DNA of 64,000 nucleotides from an uncultured Lentisphaerota bacterium (GTDB taxonomy: Bacteria > Verrucomicrobiota > Kiritimatiellia > CAIQIC01). Position 1 is the stretch's first letter. Each line of letters begins with the position of its first letter. The position numbers and the translations under genes were made by a program. The stretch covers positions 1-64,000 of the forward strand of contig CAITZM010000027.1 of the NCBI GenBank assembly GCA_903896925.1, written 5' to 3'. Shown piece after piece: positions 26,103-35,189 of this stretch. The notes beneath the pieces were generated by a model. That model worked only from the letters and a program-made list of their open reading frames with translations. It was not told where the DNA came from and searched no databases.

Positions 26103-27365
26103 ATGCGCAACCACCATGCGTTCCTCATCGCTCTCGCCGCGTTGCTGCTGGCGCCGCTGGCCGGAGTGCGCGCCGCCCCGGCGGCGCAACCCGCGAAGCC
26201 GAACATCATCATGATCCTTGCCGACGACGTCGGCCTCGGCAACCTCGCCTGCACGGGCGGCCCCTTCAAGACGCCGCATCTGGACGCGCTGGCCAAGGGC
26301 GGTCTGCGCTTCTCGACCTGCTACGCGATGCCGCAGTGCGCGCCGTCGCGCTGCGTGGTGCTCACGGGCCGCTACCCGTTCCGCACCGGCCTGCTGGGCA
26401 ACCACGGCCACGAGGCCCTGGAACCAAAACGCGAAGTGATGATCCCGTCCGTGATGAAACAAGCCGGCTACGTCACCGCCAGCGTCGGCAAGTGGCACGT
26501 GGACGCTCTCGGCCCGGGCCAGTGGGGCTGCGACGAATACTTCCTCTTCCCCGGCAGCGGCCTTTACTGGCGCGACAAGAAGCCGCAGTCCAAGTACTAC
26601 AGCATCAACGGCGCGCAGCACGATCTGCCCGCAGGCCGGTATCTGCCCGACCTCATGCACGAGTTCCTCGCGAGCTTCCTCGCCAAGCACAAGGACCAGC
26701 CGTTCTTCGTGTACTACCCGATGGCGCACATCCACGGCACCATCGTCCGCACGCCCGACAGCCAGCCCGGCGCGGACGAGGCGCGGCTGTATGCCGACAA
26801 CATCGAGTACATGGACAAACTGATCGGAAAACTGATGACCGAACTCGACCGGCTCCATCTCCGCGAAAAGACGCTCGTCGTCTTCGCCGGGGATAACGGC
26901 ACCGCGGGCGGATACACGAAGACGGCGACCGTCAACGGCCGGGTCGTTGTCGGCCACAAGCTCAAGCTGCTCGAAGGCGGCAGCCGTGTCCCGCTGATCT
27001 GCAACTGGCCCGGCGTCACCCCGGCCGGCCAGGTGCTCAACGACCTCGTGGACTTCAGCGATTTTTTTGCCACCTTTGCCGACCTGGGCGGCGCCAAGTT
27101 GCCGGCGGACTTGAAGCTGGACGGCCACAGTTTCGCACCGCAGCTGCGCGGCGAAAAGGGCACGCCCCGCGACTGGATTTTTGTCCAACTCGGCGCCAAA
27201 TGGTATGTTCGCGACCAGGGCTTCAAACTCAACGAAAGCGGCGAACTCTTCGACATGAGCGACGCCCCGTTCGCCGAGAAACCGGCCACCGCCCCTGCCG
27301 CCCAGGCCAAATTGCAGGCCATCCTCAACCAACTCAGCCCCGCCGCCGGCAAGACGGGTAAATAA
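26103..27365 (+). CDS. Secreted sulfatase (type I)
   Basis: 420 aa with a signal peptide at about 1-25. All canonical sulfatase motifs are present: ILADDVGLGN with the Asp41/Asp42 metal ligands, CAPSR at Cys79 (formylglycine site) followed by TGRYPFRTG, SVGKWHVD, HIHG, and FAGDNGTAGG near residue 263. It is therefore expected to be active on a sulfate ester if a formylglycine-generating enzyme is present elsewhere. The ATG at 26103 was preferred over the upstream GTG at 26088 because it starts directly at the basic leader. Confidence 0.92.
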   Translation: MRNHHAFLIALAALLLAPLAGVRAAPAAQPAKPNIIMILADDVGLGNLACTGGPFKTPHLDALAKGGLRFSTCYAMPQCAPSRCVVLTGRYPFRTGLLGNHGHEALEPKREVMIPSVMKQAGYVTASVGKWHVDALGPGQWGCDEYFLFPGSGLYWRDKKPQSKYYSINGAQHDLPAGRYLPDLMHEFLASFLAKHKDQPFFVYYPMAHIHGTIVRTPDSQPGADEARLYADNIEYMDKLIGKLMTELDRLHLREKTLVVFAGDNGTAGGYTKTATVNGRVVVGHKLKLLEGGSRVPLICNWPGVTPAGQVLNDLVDFSDFFATFADLGGAKLPADLKLDGHSFAPQLRGEKGTPRDWIFVQLGAKWYVRDQGFKLNESGELFDMSDAPFAEKPATAPAAQAKLQAILNQLSPAAGKTGK

Positions 27366-27390
27366 GCCCGGCAGCGACAGGGAATCGAAC

Positions 27391-30231
27391 ATGAGCAGAA
27401 CATCAGCCCTCACCCTCGCGACCCTGCTGCTGGCTTCCTTGGCGACCGTAAAGCTGCAAGCTGTGGAGGTAACCGGGTTCACAGCTTACGGCGGCAGCTG
27501 GCAGGCGAAGGAGGGCGTGCTGAGTGTCGGCGCCGATGCCGGCGCGAAACTGGTGTGGGATAGCCCGGCGTTTGCGGCGGGCGAAGTCGGCGTGGACCTG
27601 TGGTTACCGGAAGCGGGCGGCGGCAATGCGGGCCTGATCGTCAAGGTCAGCGAACCGGGCGTGGGCGCGGACCGGTTCAACGGCTACGAAATCTCCCTCG
27701 ACGCCAACCGGCAGATGCTGCGGCTCGGCCGGCATCGTCAGAATTTCGAACTCATCCGCGATGTGCCCTGCGCTATAGCGGTGGATCAATGGATTCCGCT
27801 TGTGGTGCGGATGACGGAAGCGGCCATCGCGATCAGCGTCAACGGCAAGCCGGTGCTCGCTTACGAAGACCGGGAACATCCGCCCGGTCCGGGCACGGTC
27901 GGTTTTCGTCCGTGGCAGCGCCGGGCGCAGTTCCGTAACTTCTGGATCAAGACCGGCGGCCAAACCCGCCCCATTCCGTTTGAGTCGGCGCAAGCGGTGC
28001 CCATTGCGACGACCAACCTGCCGCCGATCGCCTTCATCGTAAGACATCCGCTCAGCGCACCGCCGGCCGTGGGCCAGGATCTTTGGGCCGCGCAACCGCG
28101 TGCGCCGGGCTGCGGCCTCCGCCTCTTTGATGGACACACCACGAAACGCATCTTCGACGATCCCTCCGGCTGCATCTACGACATGAACCTTTCGTATGAC
28201 GCCAGGACGTTGTTCTTTTCCTACCGCCGGAAGGATGAAAAATTCTGGCATCTCTGGCGGATCAACACCGACGGCACCGGGCTGAAACAGCTGACCGATG
28301 GCCCATACTACGACGTCAGCCCGTGCCTGTTGCCGGGCGGCGAGATCGTCTTCGTCTCGACGCGCCGCTTCGGCTACACCCTCTGCCAGCCCGGGCCGGC
28401 GTCGAACCTGCACGTGATGGCACCCGACGGCAGCAACATCCGCTGCGTCAGCATGAACACGCTGTCGGATTTCAGCCCGCAGATGCTGCCCGATGGTCGC
28501 GTGTTGTTCACGCGCTGGGAATACATCGACCGCGACCTGACCTACCGGCAGAGCCTGTGGACGCAGTACCCCGACGGCACGGCCTACCAGCTCTATTTCG
28601 GCAACACGATCCGTGACGTCGGCAGCTTCCTGCAGGCGCGGCCGTTGCCGGGCTGTTCCGACAAGGTCGTCGCCACCTTCGCGCCACACCATGGTTTCCC
28701 GCACGGCGCCATCGGCTTGATTGACCGGAATTTTGGGCCCGAAGGAGCAAAAGGGAAAGGCTTCGTCTATCTCACCAAGGAGTTCGACCCGATCGGCGAC
28801 GCGCGCCACGAATGGTCCTATCGCGATCCGTTCCCGCTCAGCGACCGGCTGTTTCTATGTTCCTACGGCGGCGAGGGCCAGCGGAACCGGATCTTCCTGC
28901 TCGACCGGGCCGGCCACAGACAGCTCGTCTGCGACGATCCGGCGATGGGCTGCTATTTCCCGATTCCGCTGCAACCCATGCCGGTCCCACCGGTGATCGC
29001 GGCGCGCCCCGGCAGCGGTGACACCGGCACGTTTCTCCTGTCCGACGTGTACCGTGGGCTGGAGCCGACGATCAAACGCGGCCAGGTGAAATTTCTCCGC
29101 GTGATGGAACAGGTCCGCAAGACCGAGGACTTGAAGGCGCGCGCCTACGACCAGTCCCCGGTGATGAGTTATGGCACATACTACGCCAAACGGTGCTGGG
29201 GCACCGTGCCGGTCGAAGAGGATGGCTCGGCACATTTCCTCGCGCCGGCGTTGCGCGAAATCTATTTCCAGGCGCTCGATGCCGAGGGCCGCGAACTGCA
29301 GCGGATGACCTCCGCGGCGCAGCTTATGCCCGGCGAACGGGTCAGCTGCACCGGCTGCCACGAACCGCGGCAATCGTCGCCGGTTCCCGTCGCGCCGCAG
29401 GCCGCGCGCCAGCCGCCGCGCCAGCCCGGCGGCTTCACCGGCATGGTGGACTTCCCGACGCTGGTCCAGCCGGTCCTCGACAACTACTGCGTCCGGTGTC
29501 ACCAGGGCGGCCGTCCGGCCGGCGGTTACGATTTCTCCGGCGACAGGACCCGCTACTTCAGCATGGCCTACGACAACCTGCTCGGACGGAGCCGGTCCTA
29601 CCGGCAGCACGACATGAACACGGGCGAAATGCTGCCGGAAGAAAAAGCCAAGGGCAAACCGCTGGTCCATTTCTTCTGGCTGCTGCGCACTCCGACGGCA
29701 ATCAACCAACCCTTGCTCACCGGCAGCCACGCCAGCCGGCTGACGGAGATCATCGAATCCAAGCACTGCGGTCAGGTTCTGCCCCCCGCTGATCGCCAGC
29801 GGATTTATCTCTGGATCGATGCCAACGTCCCGTACTACGGCACCTACGCCCACAGCCATCCCCTCTCGCCCGGCCGTCGCGACCGGTGGACCGAGGCGGA
29901 GACCGGGCATCTGGCGCCGTGGTTCGCACAGGATTTCACCGGCGTCTTCAACAGCCGTTGCGCCGGTTGCCACGGCAAGTTGGAGGGCAGCACAGACTGG
30001 ACCGGCCGCTATGCCTGGATCAACCTGTCCAAGCCCCCCTCCAGCCCCGCATTGACCGCGCACCTCGCCAAAACGGCCGGAGGCCGCGGTCTCGACAAGT
30101 TTCGCTTCGACAGCACGGCCGACCCCGATTACCAAACGATGCTCAGGGCCATCGAAACCGGACGGCAGCGGATGCTGGCGGTCCCGGAGGCCGATATGCC
30201 CGGCTTTCAGCAGGCCCGGGCCGAGCCATAG
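27391..30231 (+). CDS. Secreted HzsA-like beta-propeller protein with three c-haem motifs
   Basis: 946 aa with a signal peptide at about 1-24. A LamG/DUF1080-like beta domain (about 25-190) precedes a WD40/PD40-like propeller (about 210-560; LSYDARTLFFSYRR, LLPGGEIVFVSTRRFG, MLPDGRVLFTRWEYID). The C-terminal part has CxxCH sites at Cys653 (CTGCH), Cys700 (CVRCH) and Cys857 (CAGCH). The order matches HzsA-related proteins, named after the hydrazine synthase alpha subunit. No hydrazine synthase partners are here, so the role is probably electron transfer or oxidation of a sugar or other organic compound in the periplasm. It starts 25 nt after the sulfatase. Confidence 0.8.
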   Translation: MSRTSALTLATLLLASLATVKLQAVEVTGFTAYGGSWQAKEGVLSVGADAGAKLVWDSPAFAAGEVGVDLWLPEAGGGNAGLIVKVSEPGVGADRFNGYEISLDANRQMLRLGRHRQNFELIRDVPCAIAVDQWIPLVVRMTEAAIAISVNGKPVLAYEDREHPPGPGTVGFRPWQRRAQFRNFWIKTGGQTRPIPFESAQAVPIATTNLPPIAFIVRHPLSAPPAVGQDLWAAQPRAPGCGLRLFDGHTTKRIFDDPSGCIYDMNLSYDARTLFFSYRRKDEKFWHLWRINTDGTGLKQLTDGPYYDVSPCLLPGGEIVFVSTRRFGYTLCQPGPASNLHVMAPDGSNIRCVSMNTLSDFSPQMLPDGRVLFTRWEYIDRDLTYRQSLWTQYPDGTAYQLYFGNTIRDVGSFLQARPLPGCSDKVVATFAPHHGFPHGAIGLIDRNFGPEGAKGKGFVYLTKEFDPIGDARHEWSYRDPFPLSDRLFLCSYGGEGQRNRIFLLDRAGHRQLVCDDPAMGCYFPIPLQPMPVPPVIAARPGSGDTGTFLLSDVYRGLEPTIKRGQVKFLRVMEQVRKTEDLKARAYDQSPVMSYGTYYAKRCWGTVPVEEDGSAHFLAPALREIYFQALDAEGRELQRMTSAAQLMPGERVSCTGCHEPRQSSPVPVAPQAARQPPRQPGGFTGMVDFPTLVQPVLDNYCVRCHQGGRPAGGYDFSGDRTRYFSMAYDNLLGRSRSYRQHDMNTGEMLPEEKAKGKPLVHFFWLLRTPTAINQPLLTGSHASRLTEIIESKHCGQVLPPADRQRIYLWIDANVPYYGTYAHSHPLSPGRRDRWTEAETGHLAPWFAQDFTGVFNSRCAGCHGKLEGSTDWTGRYAWINLSKPPSSPALTAHLAKTAGGRGLDKFRFDSTADPDYQTMLRAIETGRQRMLAVPEADMPGFQQARAEP

Positions 30232-30310
30232 TGCAGATCAGACCGGACGCCGGGATCAACTTCGGAAACTTGAAAATGAGCCGGTGTCCGTGCGACAAAC
30301 GCACATGCAC

Positions 30311-31345
30311 ATGAATAAAACCTCCATCCTCACTTGCGCCGCCCTGCTCTTGGTCCCGCTGGCCGCGCGGTCCGCCACCGCCGCGGAGGATGTGGCCAAG
30401 GAGCGCATCGAGGTCGTCCGCTTCCCGAACAATCCCATCATCCGGCCCGACATGCTGCCGGGCCATGACGGCGGGAACATCAACGGCCCGTCGCTGATCC
30501 GCGCGCCCGCCTGGCTCGCGCATCCGCTCGGCAAATACTATCTCTACTTCGCCAGCCACAGCGGGAAATACATCCGGCTCGCCTACGCGGATCAGCTGGC
30601 GGGCCCGTGGAAAATCCACGAGCCCGGCACGCTCCGGCTGGAGGAAGCGCCCGGCTGCAAAGGCCACATCGCGTCGCCGGACGTGGTGGTGGACGACGAG
30701 CGGAAGGAACTCCGCATGTATTTCCACGGACCGTCCAAGGAGAGCAAAGACCAGAAGTCTTTTGTGGCTGTCTCCAGCGACGGCCTGCACTTCAAGGCCT
30801 CGGCCGAAGTGCTGGGCCTTTTCTATTGGCGCGTCTTCCGCGCTGACGGCTGGTGGTACGCCATGGCCAAGGGCGGCTTTCTTTATCGGTCGAAGAACGG
30901 GCTGACCGCTTTTGAGGCGGGGCCCACGCCCTTCCCCCCCAGCGAATATCAAGGCAAGCGGGAAATCAAGAACCACGGCGTGCGTCATGTGGCCGTGCTG
31001 CAGGAAGGAAACCGCCTGTGGATCTATTACACGAACATGGGCGATGCCCCCGAGCGCATCTTCCGCTGTCATCTCGAAATGACCGGCGACTGGAAGACCT
31101 GGAAGACGTCGCCGCCGGAGGAAGTCCTGCGCCCCGTGACCGAATGGGAAGGCGCGCGGCTGCCCGTCACGGAATCCGCCAACGGCGCCGCGGAAGGCGC
31201 GGTGAACGCGCTGCGCGACCCTGGCCTCTTTGCCGAGGACGGGCGAGTCTATCTGCTTTATTCCGTCGCGGGCGAGCGCGGCATCGCCATCGCCGAATGC
31301 CGGCGCGGCGCACCGGCGATCCAACCGGCCAAAGAGCAACCATGA
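30311..31345 (+). CDS. Secreted five-bladed beta-propeller glycosidase candidate (GH43/GH117-like)
   Basis: 344 aa with a signal peptide at about 1-24. Blade-like repeats are visible: NGPSLIRAPAWL with YYLYFASHSG, SPDVVVDDERKELRMYFHG, VRHVAVLQEGNRLWIYYTN and LRDPGLFAEDGRVYLLYSVAG. The pattern of acidic residues after each strand fits GH43/GH117-type propellers, which act on arabinan, xylan or red-algal galactans. Substrate not deducible. ATGs at 30284 and 30305 are alternatives. Its stop overlaps the next start (ATGA at 31342-31345), indicating coupled translation with the esterase. Confidence 0.65.
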   Translation: MNKTSILTCAALLLVPLAARSATAAEDVAKERIEVVRFPNNPIIRPDMLPGHDGGNINGPSLIRAPAWLAHPLGKYYLYFASHSGKYIRLAYADQLAGPWKIHEPGTLRLEEAPGCKGHIASPDVVVDDERKELRMYFHGPSKESKDQKSFVAVSSDGLHFKASAEVLGLFYWRVFRADGWWYAMAKGGFLYRSKNGLTAFEAGPTPFPPSEYQGKREIKNHGVRHVAVLQEGNRLWIYYTNMGDAPERIFRCHLEMTGDWKTWKTSPPEEVLRPVTEWEGARLPVTESANGAAEGAVNALRDPGLFAEDGRVYLLYSVAGERGIAIAECRRGAPAIQPAKEQP

Positions 31346-32328
31346 ATACGATCACGCCCCGCTATGGGCTTCTCATTTTGTCCTGCGCTGTTCTGCTGCT
31401 GACCGGGCCGGGCTGGGCCGGCCAGCCGGGTAATGGTCCGGTCAAGGTGTTCATCCTCGCCGGCCAATCCAACATGGAAGGACAGGGCGTCGCCGATCTC
31501 ACCGGCAAGGATTACAACAACGGGCACGGCACGCTCGCCGAACTGATGCGCGACCCGGCCAGGGCCGCGCTGTTCAAGCACCTCAAGACGGCCGACGGGA
31601 AATGGACCGTGCGCGACGACGTTTTCGTACGCTATCAGCGCGAGCAGAGGCCGCTCCTCACCGGCCCGCTCTCGCTCGGCTTCTCCGTCTACGGCGACCA
31701 GCATCACTTCGGCCCCGAGCTGCAGTTCGGGCACGTTGTCGGCGACCGTTTCCAGAACCCGGTGCTGCTCATCAAGACGGCGTGGGGCGGCAAGAGCCTC
31801 TACAAGGATTTCCGTCCGCCCTCCTCAGGCGGCACGGTCGGGAAATATTACACGCTCATGCTCGCGCAGGTGCACGAGGCGCTCGCGAACCTGGAGCAGG
31901 ATTTCCCGGTATTGAAAGGCCGCGGCCATGAACTGGCCGGCTTCGTCTGGTATCATGGCTGGAACGACGGCTGCGAGCCCAAGACCGCCGTACCGGAGTA
32001 CGAGCAGAACCTCGTGAACCTGATTCACGACGTGCGGAAAGCCTTCAACGCGCCGAGGCTGCCGGTCGTCGTGGGCGAACTGACCGGCCCGTGGGTGCAG
32101 GCGCCGGGCGCCTGGGACAAGCTCCGCCAGGCGCAGGCTGCGGCGGCGGCGCGCGCGGAATTCGCCGGCACCGTGGCGTTCGTCCCCACCCACAACTTCG
32201 TCCGCAAGCCTGAGGCTTCGCCGAACAGCGGCCACGGCCACCATGAGTTCGGCAACGCGGAAACGTATTTTCTCGTCGGCGACGCGCTGGGCGCGGCCAT
32301 GAACCAGCTGTGCGCCGCGGCGAAGTGA
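31342..32328 (+). CDS. Secreted SASA/SGNH carbohydrate esterase
   Basis: 328 aa with a signal peptide at about 1-26. The SASA (sialate O-acetylesterase-like) domain starts with VFILAGQSNMEGQG (nucleophile Ser near residue 40) and has KTAWGGKSLYKDFRPP and FVWYHGWNDG. It differs from the 1002-aa esterase in having Trp-Tyr-His-Gly-Trp-Asn in place of Trp-His-Gln-Gly-Glu-Asn, and it lacks accessory domains. It probably deacetylates the sugar handled by the preceding propeller enzyme, with which it overlaps by 4 nt. Confidence 0.85.
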   Translation: MNTITPRYGLLILSCAVLLLTGPGWAGQPGNGPVKVFILAGQSNMEGQGVADLTGKDYNNGHGTLAELMRDPARAALFKHLKTADGKWTVRDDVFVRYQREQRPLLTGPLSLGFSVYGDQHHFGPELQFGHVVGDRFQNPVLLIKTAWGGKSLYKDFRPPSSGGTVGKYYTLMLAQVHEALANLEQDFPVLKGRGHELAGFVWYHGWNDGCEPKTAVPEYEQNLVNLIHDVRKAFNAPRLPVVVGELTGPWVQAPGAWDKLRQAQAAAAARAEFAGTVAFVPTHNFVRKPEASPNSGHGHHEFGNAETYFLVGDALGAAMNQLCAAAK

Positions 32329-32395
32329 CGCCGTCTGTAAGGCCGCCCCCCCAAGTTCGACAACGGCCTCAAATATTCTGTCTGGCTCGCTGGGA

Positions 32396-32416
32396 GGGGC
32401 GGTGTCTCACCGCCCC
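32396..32416. repeat. Short palindromic repeat, GGGGCGGTG type
   Basis: A 9-bp perfect stem GGGGCGGTG / CACCGCCCC encloses the loop TCT. Confidence 0.7.
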
Positions 32417-32488
32417 AGCGACACCAGCTTTGCAGCAACCAGCAGCACGCCTGCACGAGCAAGGTCCACGCCCGGCGCTTCTCCTGCA

Positions 32489-32503
32489 GCGGCGAGACGC
32501 CGC
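32489..32503. repeat. Short palindromic repeat, GCGGCG type
   Basis: A 6-bp stem GCGGCG / CGCCGC encloses the loop AGA and is followed by CGCTCC, as at 12529-12538. Confidence 0.55.
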
Positions 32504-32537
32504 CGCTCCCAGCTGGAACACCTCCGCTTCCCTGTAG

Positions 32538-32556
32538 GCCGGGTTCCCGACCCGGC
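32538..32556. repeat. Short palindromic repeat, GCCGGGT type
   Basis: A 7-bp perfect stem GCCGGGT / ACCCGGC encloses the loop TCCCG and is preceded by GTAG. Confidence 0.65.
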
Positions 32557-32744
32557 GATATCAACTTTTGTCAGCACCCGCAAGCCAGGGACCAGTCATG
32601 CCTGCCCGCTCTTCGCGCCTCCCGCTTCCCTCCCACCATCCTCCCTGTGCCCTACCCCACTCCCATCCCGCAACTTTCCACTACACTCCCTCTTCCGGAA
32701 TTCTGAATTTCGCGGGACGCCGACGGGTGTGGTAGAGTCCGCTC

Positions 32745-34559
32745 ATGCCGACGCCCAAACCCATCCATGTGCTGAGCGACTACGTGATCAACAAGATCGC
32801 GGCCGGCGAGGTCGTCGAACGCCCCGCCTCGGTCGTCAAGGAACTGGTCGAGAATGCGCTCGATGCCGGCGCGACGCAGATCGAGGTCGAGGCCGTCGGC
32901 GGCGGGCGCCAGCTCGTCGCCATCACCGACAACGGCTGCGGCATGGGCCGCGACGACGCGCTGCTGTCCATCGAGCGGCACGCCACGAGCAAGATTCTCG
33001 ACGTCGACGATATCGAGCACGTCGCCACCCTCGGCTTCCGGGGCGAGGCCCTCGCGGCGGTCTCCGCGGTCAGCCACTTCACGCTGACGACGCGCGCGGC
33101 GGCGGACGAAGCCGGCACGGAGGTCACCGTGGTCGGCGGCAAGCTCTCCGACGTAAAGGATACGGGCTGCCCCGCCGGCACGCGCATCGAGGTGCGGCGG
33201 CTGTTCTTCAACGTGCCGGCGCGCCGCAAATTCCTGCGCGCCGACCAGACGGAACTGGTCCATATCCGGCAGATGTTTATCGTCTACGCCCTCGCCCATC
33301 CGGAGGTCGGCTGGCGGCTTGTCGTGGACGGGCGTGAAGCGATGCGGCTGGCGGCGGGCGCGTCACTGGCCGACCGGCTGCGCGACATCGTCGGCGCGGA
33401 CCTGTCGCGGCAGCTGCGCCCGGTCGGCATCAAGCGGCACGACGTGTCCGTGCACGGCTACGCCGGGCTGCCCGCGGCGGCGCGCCAGGACCGGACCGAG
33501 CAATATATTTTCGTCAACGGCCGGCCGGCGAGCGCGCCGGCCATCTACCACGCGATCAACGAGGGCTATCACACCCTGATGCCGCCGGGCCGGCACGCGC
33601 CGATCTTTCTCTTCATCGACGTGGACCCCGAGCAGGTGGATGTCAACGTCCACCCGACGAAGAAGGAAGTGCGCTTCCGCCAGCCCGGCGCCATCCGCGA
33701 CGCCGTCATCGAGGCGATCAAGCACGCCCTGCAACCGGCGCCGGCTGCGGCCATGCCCAACTCGCTGCTGACCATGCCGCCGCCCCTGGCGGCGTCCACC
33801 GCGCCCACGGCGACGCAAGCCAGACTGCTGATCCCCGACCTGCCCCCGCCCCGGACGTTCGCCTTCCCCGGGCTGCCGATGCTGCCCCCTGCTCCGCCCG
33901 CAACGCCGATCGGACCCGGCGCGGCGCTCCCGCCTGCCGCGCCGACGGCGCAGGCCGCACCCGGCGCCGCGGCGGCGCCCTGGCTCTGGTGCCGCGTGCT
34001 CGGCCAGGTCGGCGGGCTCTATGTGGTCCTGGAGACCGAGGACGGACTGGTGTTGATGGATCCGCACGCGGCGCACGAGCGCGTGCTCTTCGAGCAGCTG
34101 CTCAAACAGTACACGAGCCACGCCGTCAAGAGCCAGGGGGTGCTCGCGCCGGAGACCGTCGAACTCCTGCCCGCCGCGGCCGAGGTCGTGCGCGACAACC
34201 TGCCGCTGCTGCGCGAGATGGGTTTCGGGCTCGCCGAGTTCGGTGGCGACGCCTTCATCGTGGATGCCATCCCCGCCTGCCTCGGCGGGGTCGCGGCGCA
34301 GGCGGTCCTCGCGGCCGTGGCGGAGTCGCTCAGCCGCGGCGGCGCGCGCGGCGGCGATGCGCACTGGGTCGAGGAAGCCGTGGCCCAGGCGGCCTGCAAG
34401 GCGGCGGTCAAGGCGAACGATGTGCTGCGTCTCGACGAGATCGAACAATTGGTGGTGGCGCTGGCGAGCGCCGCGATGCCCTACACCTGCCCCCACGGGC
34501 GCCCGACGATCATTTTCACCAGCTACGGAGAGCTGAACCGGAAGTTTGGCCGCGCGTGA
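32745..34559 (+). CDS. mutL: DNA mismatch repair protein MutL
   Basis: 604 aa, cytoplasmic. The GHKL ATPase domain has IAAGEVVERPASVVKELVEN, DNGCGM and TLGFRGEALAA, with NVHPTKKEVRF at the end of the N-terminal half. A Pro/Ala-rich linker (about 330-410) leads to the C-terminal dimerisation domain. The endonuclease metal motif DQHA(x2)E(x4)E reads DPHAAHERVLFE, starting at Asp439, so Gln is replaced by Pro while the acidic and His residues remain. AACKAAVKAND and CPHGRPTII are also present. MutL links MutS mismatch recognition to strand nicking. No mutS is in the window. Confidence 0.96.
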   Translation: MPTPKPIHVLSDYVINKIAAGEVVERPASVVKELVENALDAGATQIEVEAVGGGRQLVAITDNGCGMGRDDALLSIERHATSKILDVDDIEHVATLGFRGEALAAVSAVSHFTLTTRAAADEAGTEVTVVGGKLSDVKDTGCPAGTRIEVRRLFFNVPARRKFLRADQTELVHIRQMFIVYALAHPEVGWRLVVDGREAMRLAAGASLADRLRDIVGADLSRQLRPVGIKRHDVSVHGYAGLPAAARQDRTEQYIFVNGRPASAPAIYHAINEGYHTLMPPGRHAPIFLFIDVDPEQVDVNVHPTKKEVRFRQPGAIRDAVIEAIKHALQPAPAAAMPNSLLTMPPPLAASTAPTATQARLLIPDLPPPRTFAFPGLPMLPPAPPATPIGPGAALPPAAPTAQAAPGAAAAPWLWCRVLGQVGGLYVVLETEDGLVLMDPHAAHERVLFEQLLKQYTSHAVKSQGVLAPETVELLPAAAEVVRDNLPLLREMGFGLAEFGGDAFIVDAIPACLGGVAAQAVLAAVAESLSRGGARGGDAHWVEEAVAQAACKAAVKANDVLRLDEIEQLVVALASAAMPYTCPHGRPTIIFTSYGELNRKFGRA

Positions 34560-35109
34560 GCCGCTCGGCCTCCAGGCGCAGCAGGTCATCGCGGAAGCCC
34601 GCGTAGGCCTGCTGGTAGCGCACCTGCTCCTCCTCCGTCAAACCCTGCAAGTTGGCCTGATAGAGGTCGTGATAGGGCTGGTAGGCCAGTTGCAGCAGCT
34701 GGCAGATGCCTTCCTGGATGTCCTCGGCGCGCCGCTGATAGTGGCCGGGCAACAACTGCAACTGGTCCGGCTGCGACCGCAGAAACTGGCCCAGGAAGCA
34801 CTCCTCCAGCGCAAAATGCGTCTGCTGCTGCGTCATCGCCAGCAGCGAGCCCACCTGGTCGGTCACCAGGAGCATGAAGCGCAGAAAATCCGCCTCCTGC
34901 GCCTGCGCCTGTGGCGAACGGCCCGCGAACCGCGCGTGATGGGCCGCCGACTTGAACAGCGCCAGCGCGTGCTCGACATGCCGGATGCGTTCGCGCAAAT
35001 CCATGCCGTGGAGCGGGCGGTTGAGCAGTTCGACCGCGCACTCATAGTACACATCGCGCCGCGCCAGGTGCACCGGCCGGTTCACATGCAGATGATTGTT
35101 GGTTCGCAT
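34516..35109 (-). CDS. Helical cytoplasmic protein of unknown function
   Basis: 197 aa with no signal peptide. Almost entirely helical, rich in Gln, Leu, Glu and His, with a central LVTDQVGSLLAMTQQQTHFAL segment. Composition is that of a real protein, unlike the antisense shadows nearby. I recognise no family; a helical-bundle binding protein is possible. Its 3' end overlaps that of mutL by 44 nt on the opposite strand, a convergent overlap. Confidence 0.65.
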   Translation of the reverse strand: MRTNNHLHVNRPVHLARRDVYYECAVELLNRPLHGMDLRERIRHVEHALALFKSAAHHARFAGRSPQAQAQEADFLRFMLLVTDQVGSLLAMTQQQTHFALEECFLGQFLRSQPDQLQLLPGHYQRRAEDIQEGICQLLQLAYQPYHDLYQANLQGLTEEEQVRYQQAYAGFRDDLLRLEAERLTRGQTSGSALRSW

Positions 35110-35189
35110 TACGCTTTGCCTGACGTCAGCCTAACAAATGCCACCCGCCCGCGCAACGACAGGCCGCACAATTCGCACAACGCCGCGCT

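Larger units (their letters stand above)
32329..32744. other. Intergenic region before mutL with three palindromes
   Basis: No gene seen. Three short hairpins lie at 32396, 32489 and 32538 (separate entries). The segment separates the secreted-enzyme run from the housekeeping mutL. Confidence 0.65.

Noticed and set aside
27391-30231. Hydrazine synthase (anammox)
   Set aside because: The architecture resembles HzsA, but no HzsB/C partner or other anammox gene is present, and HzsA-like proteins are common outside anammox bacteria.
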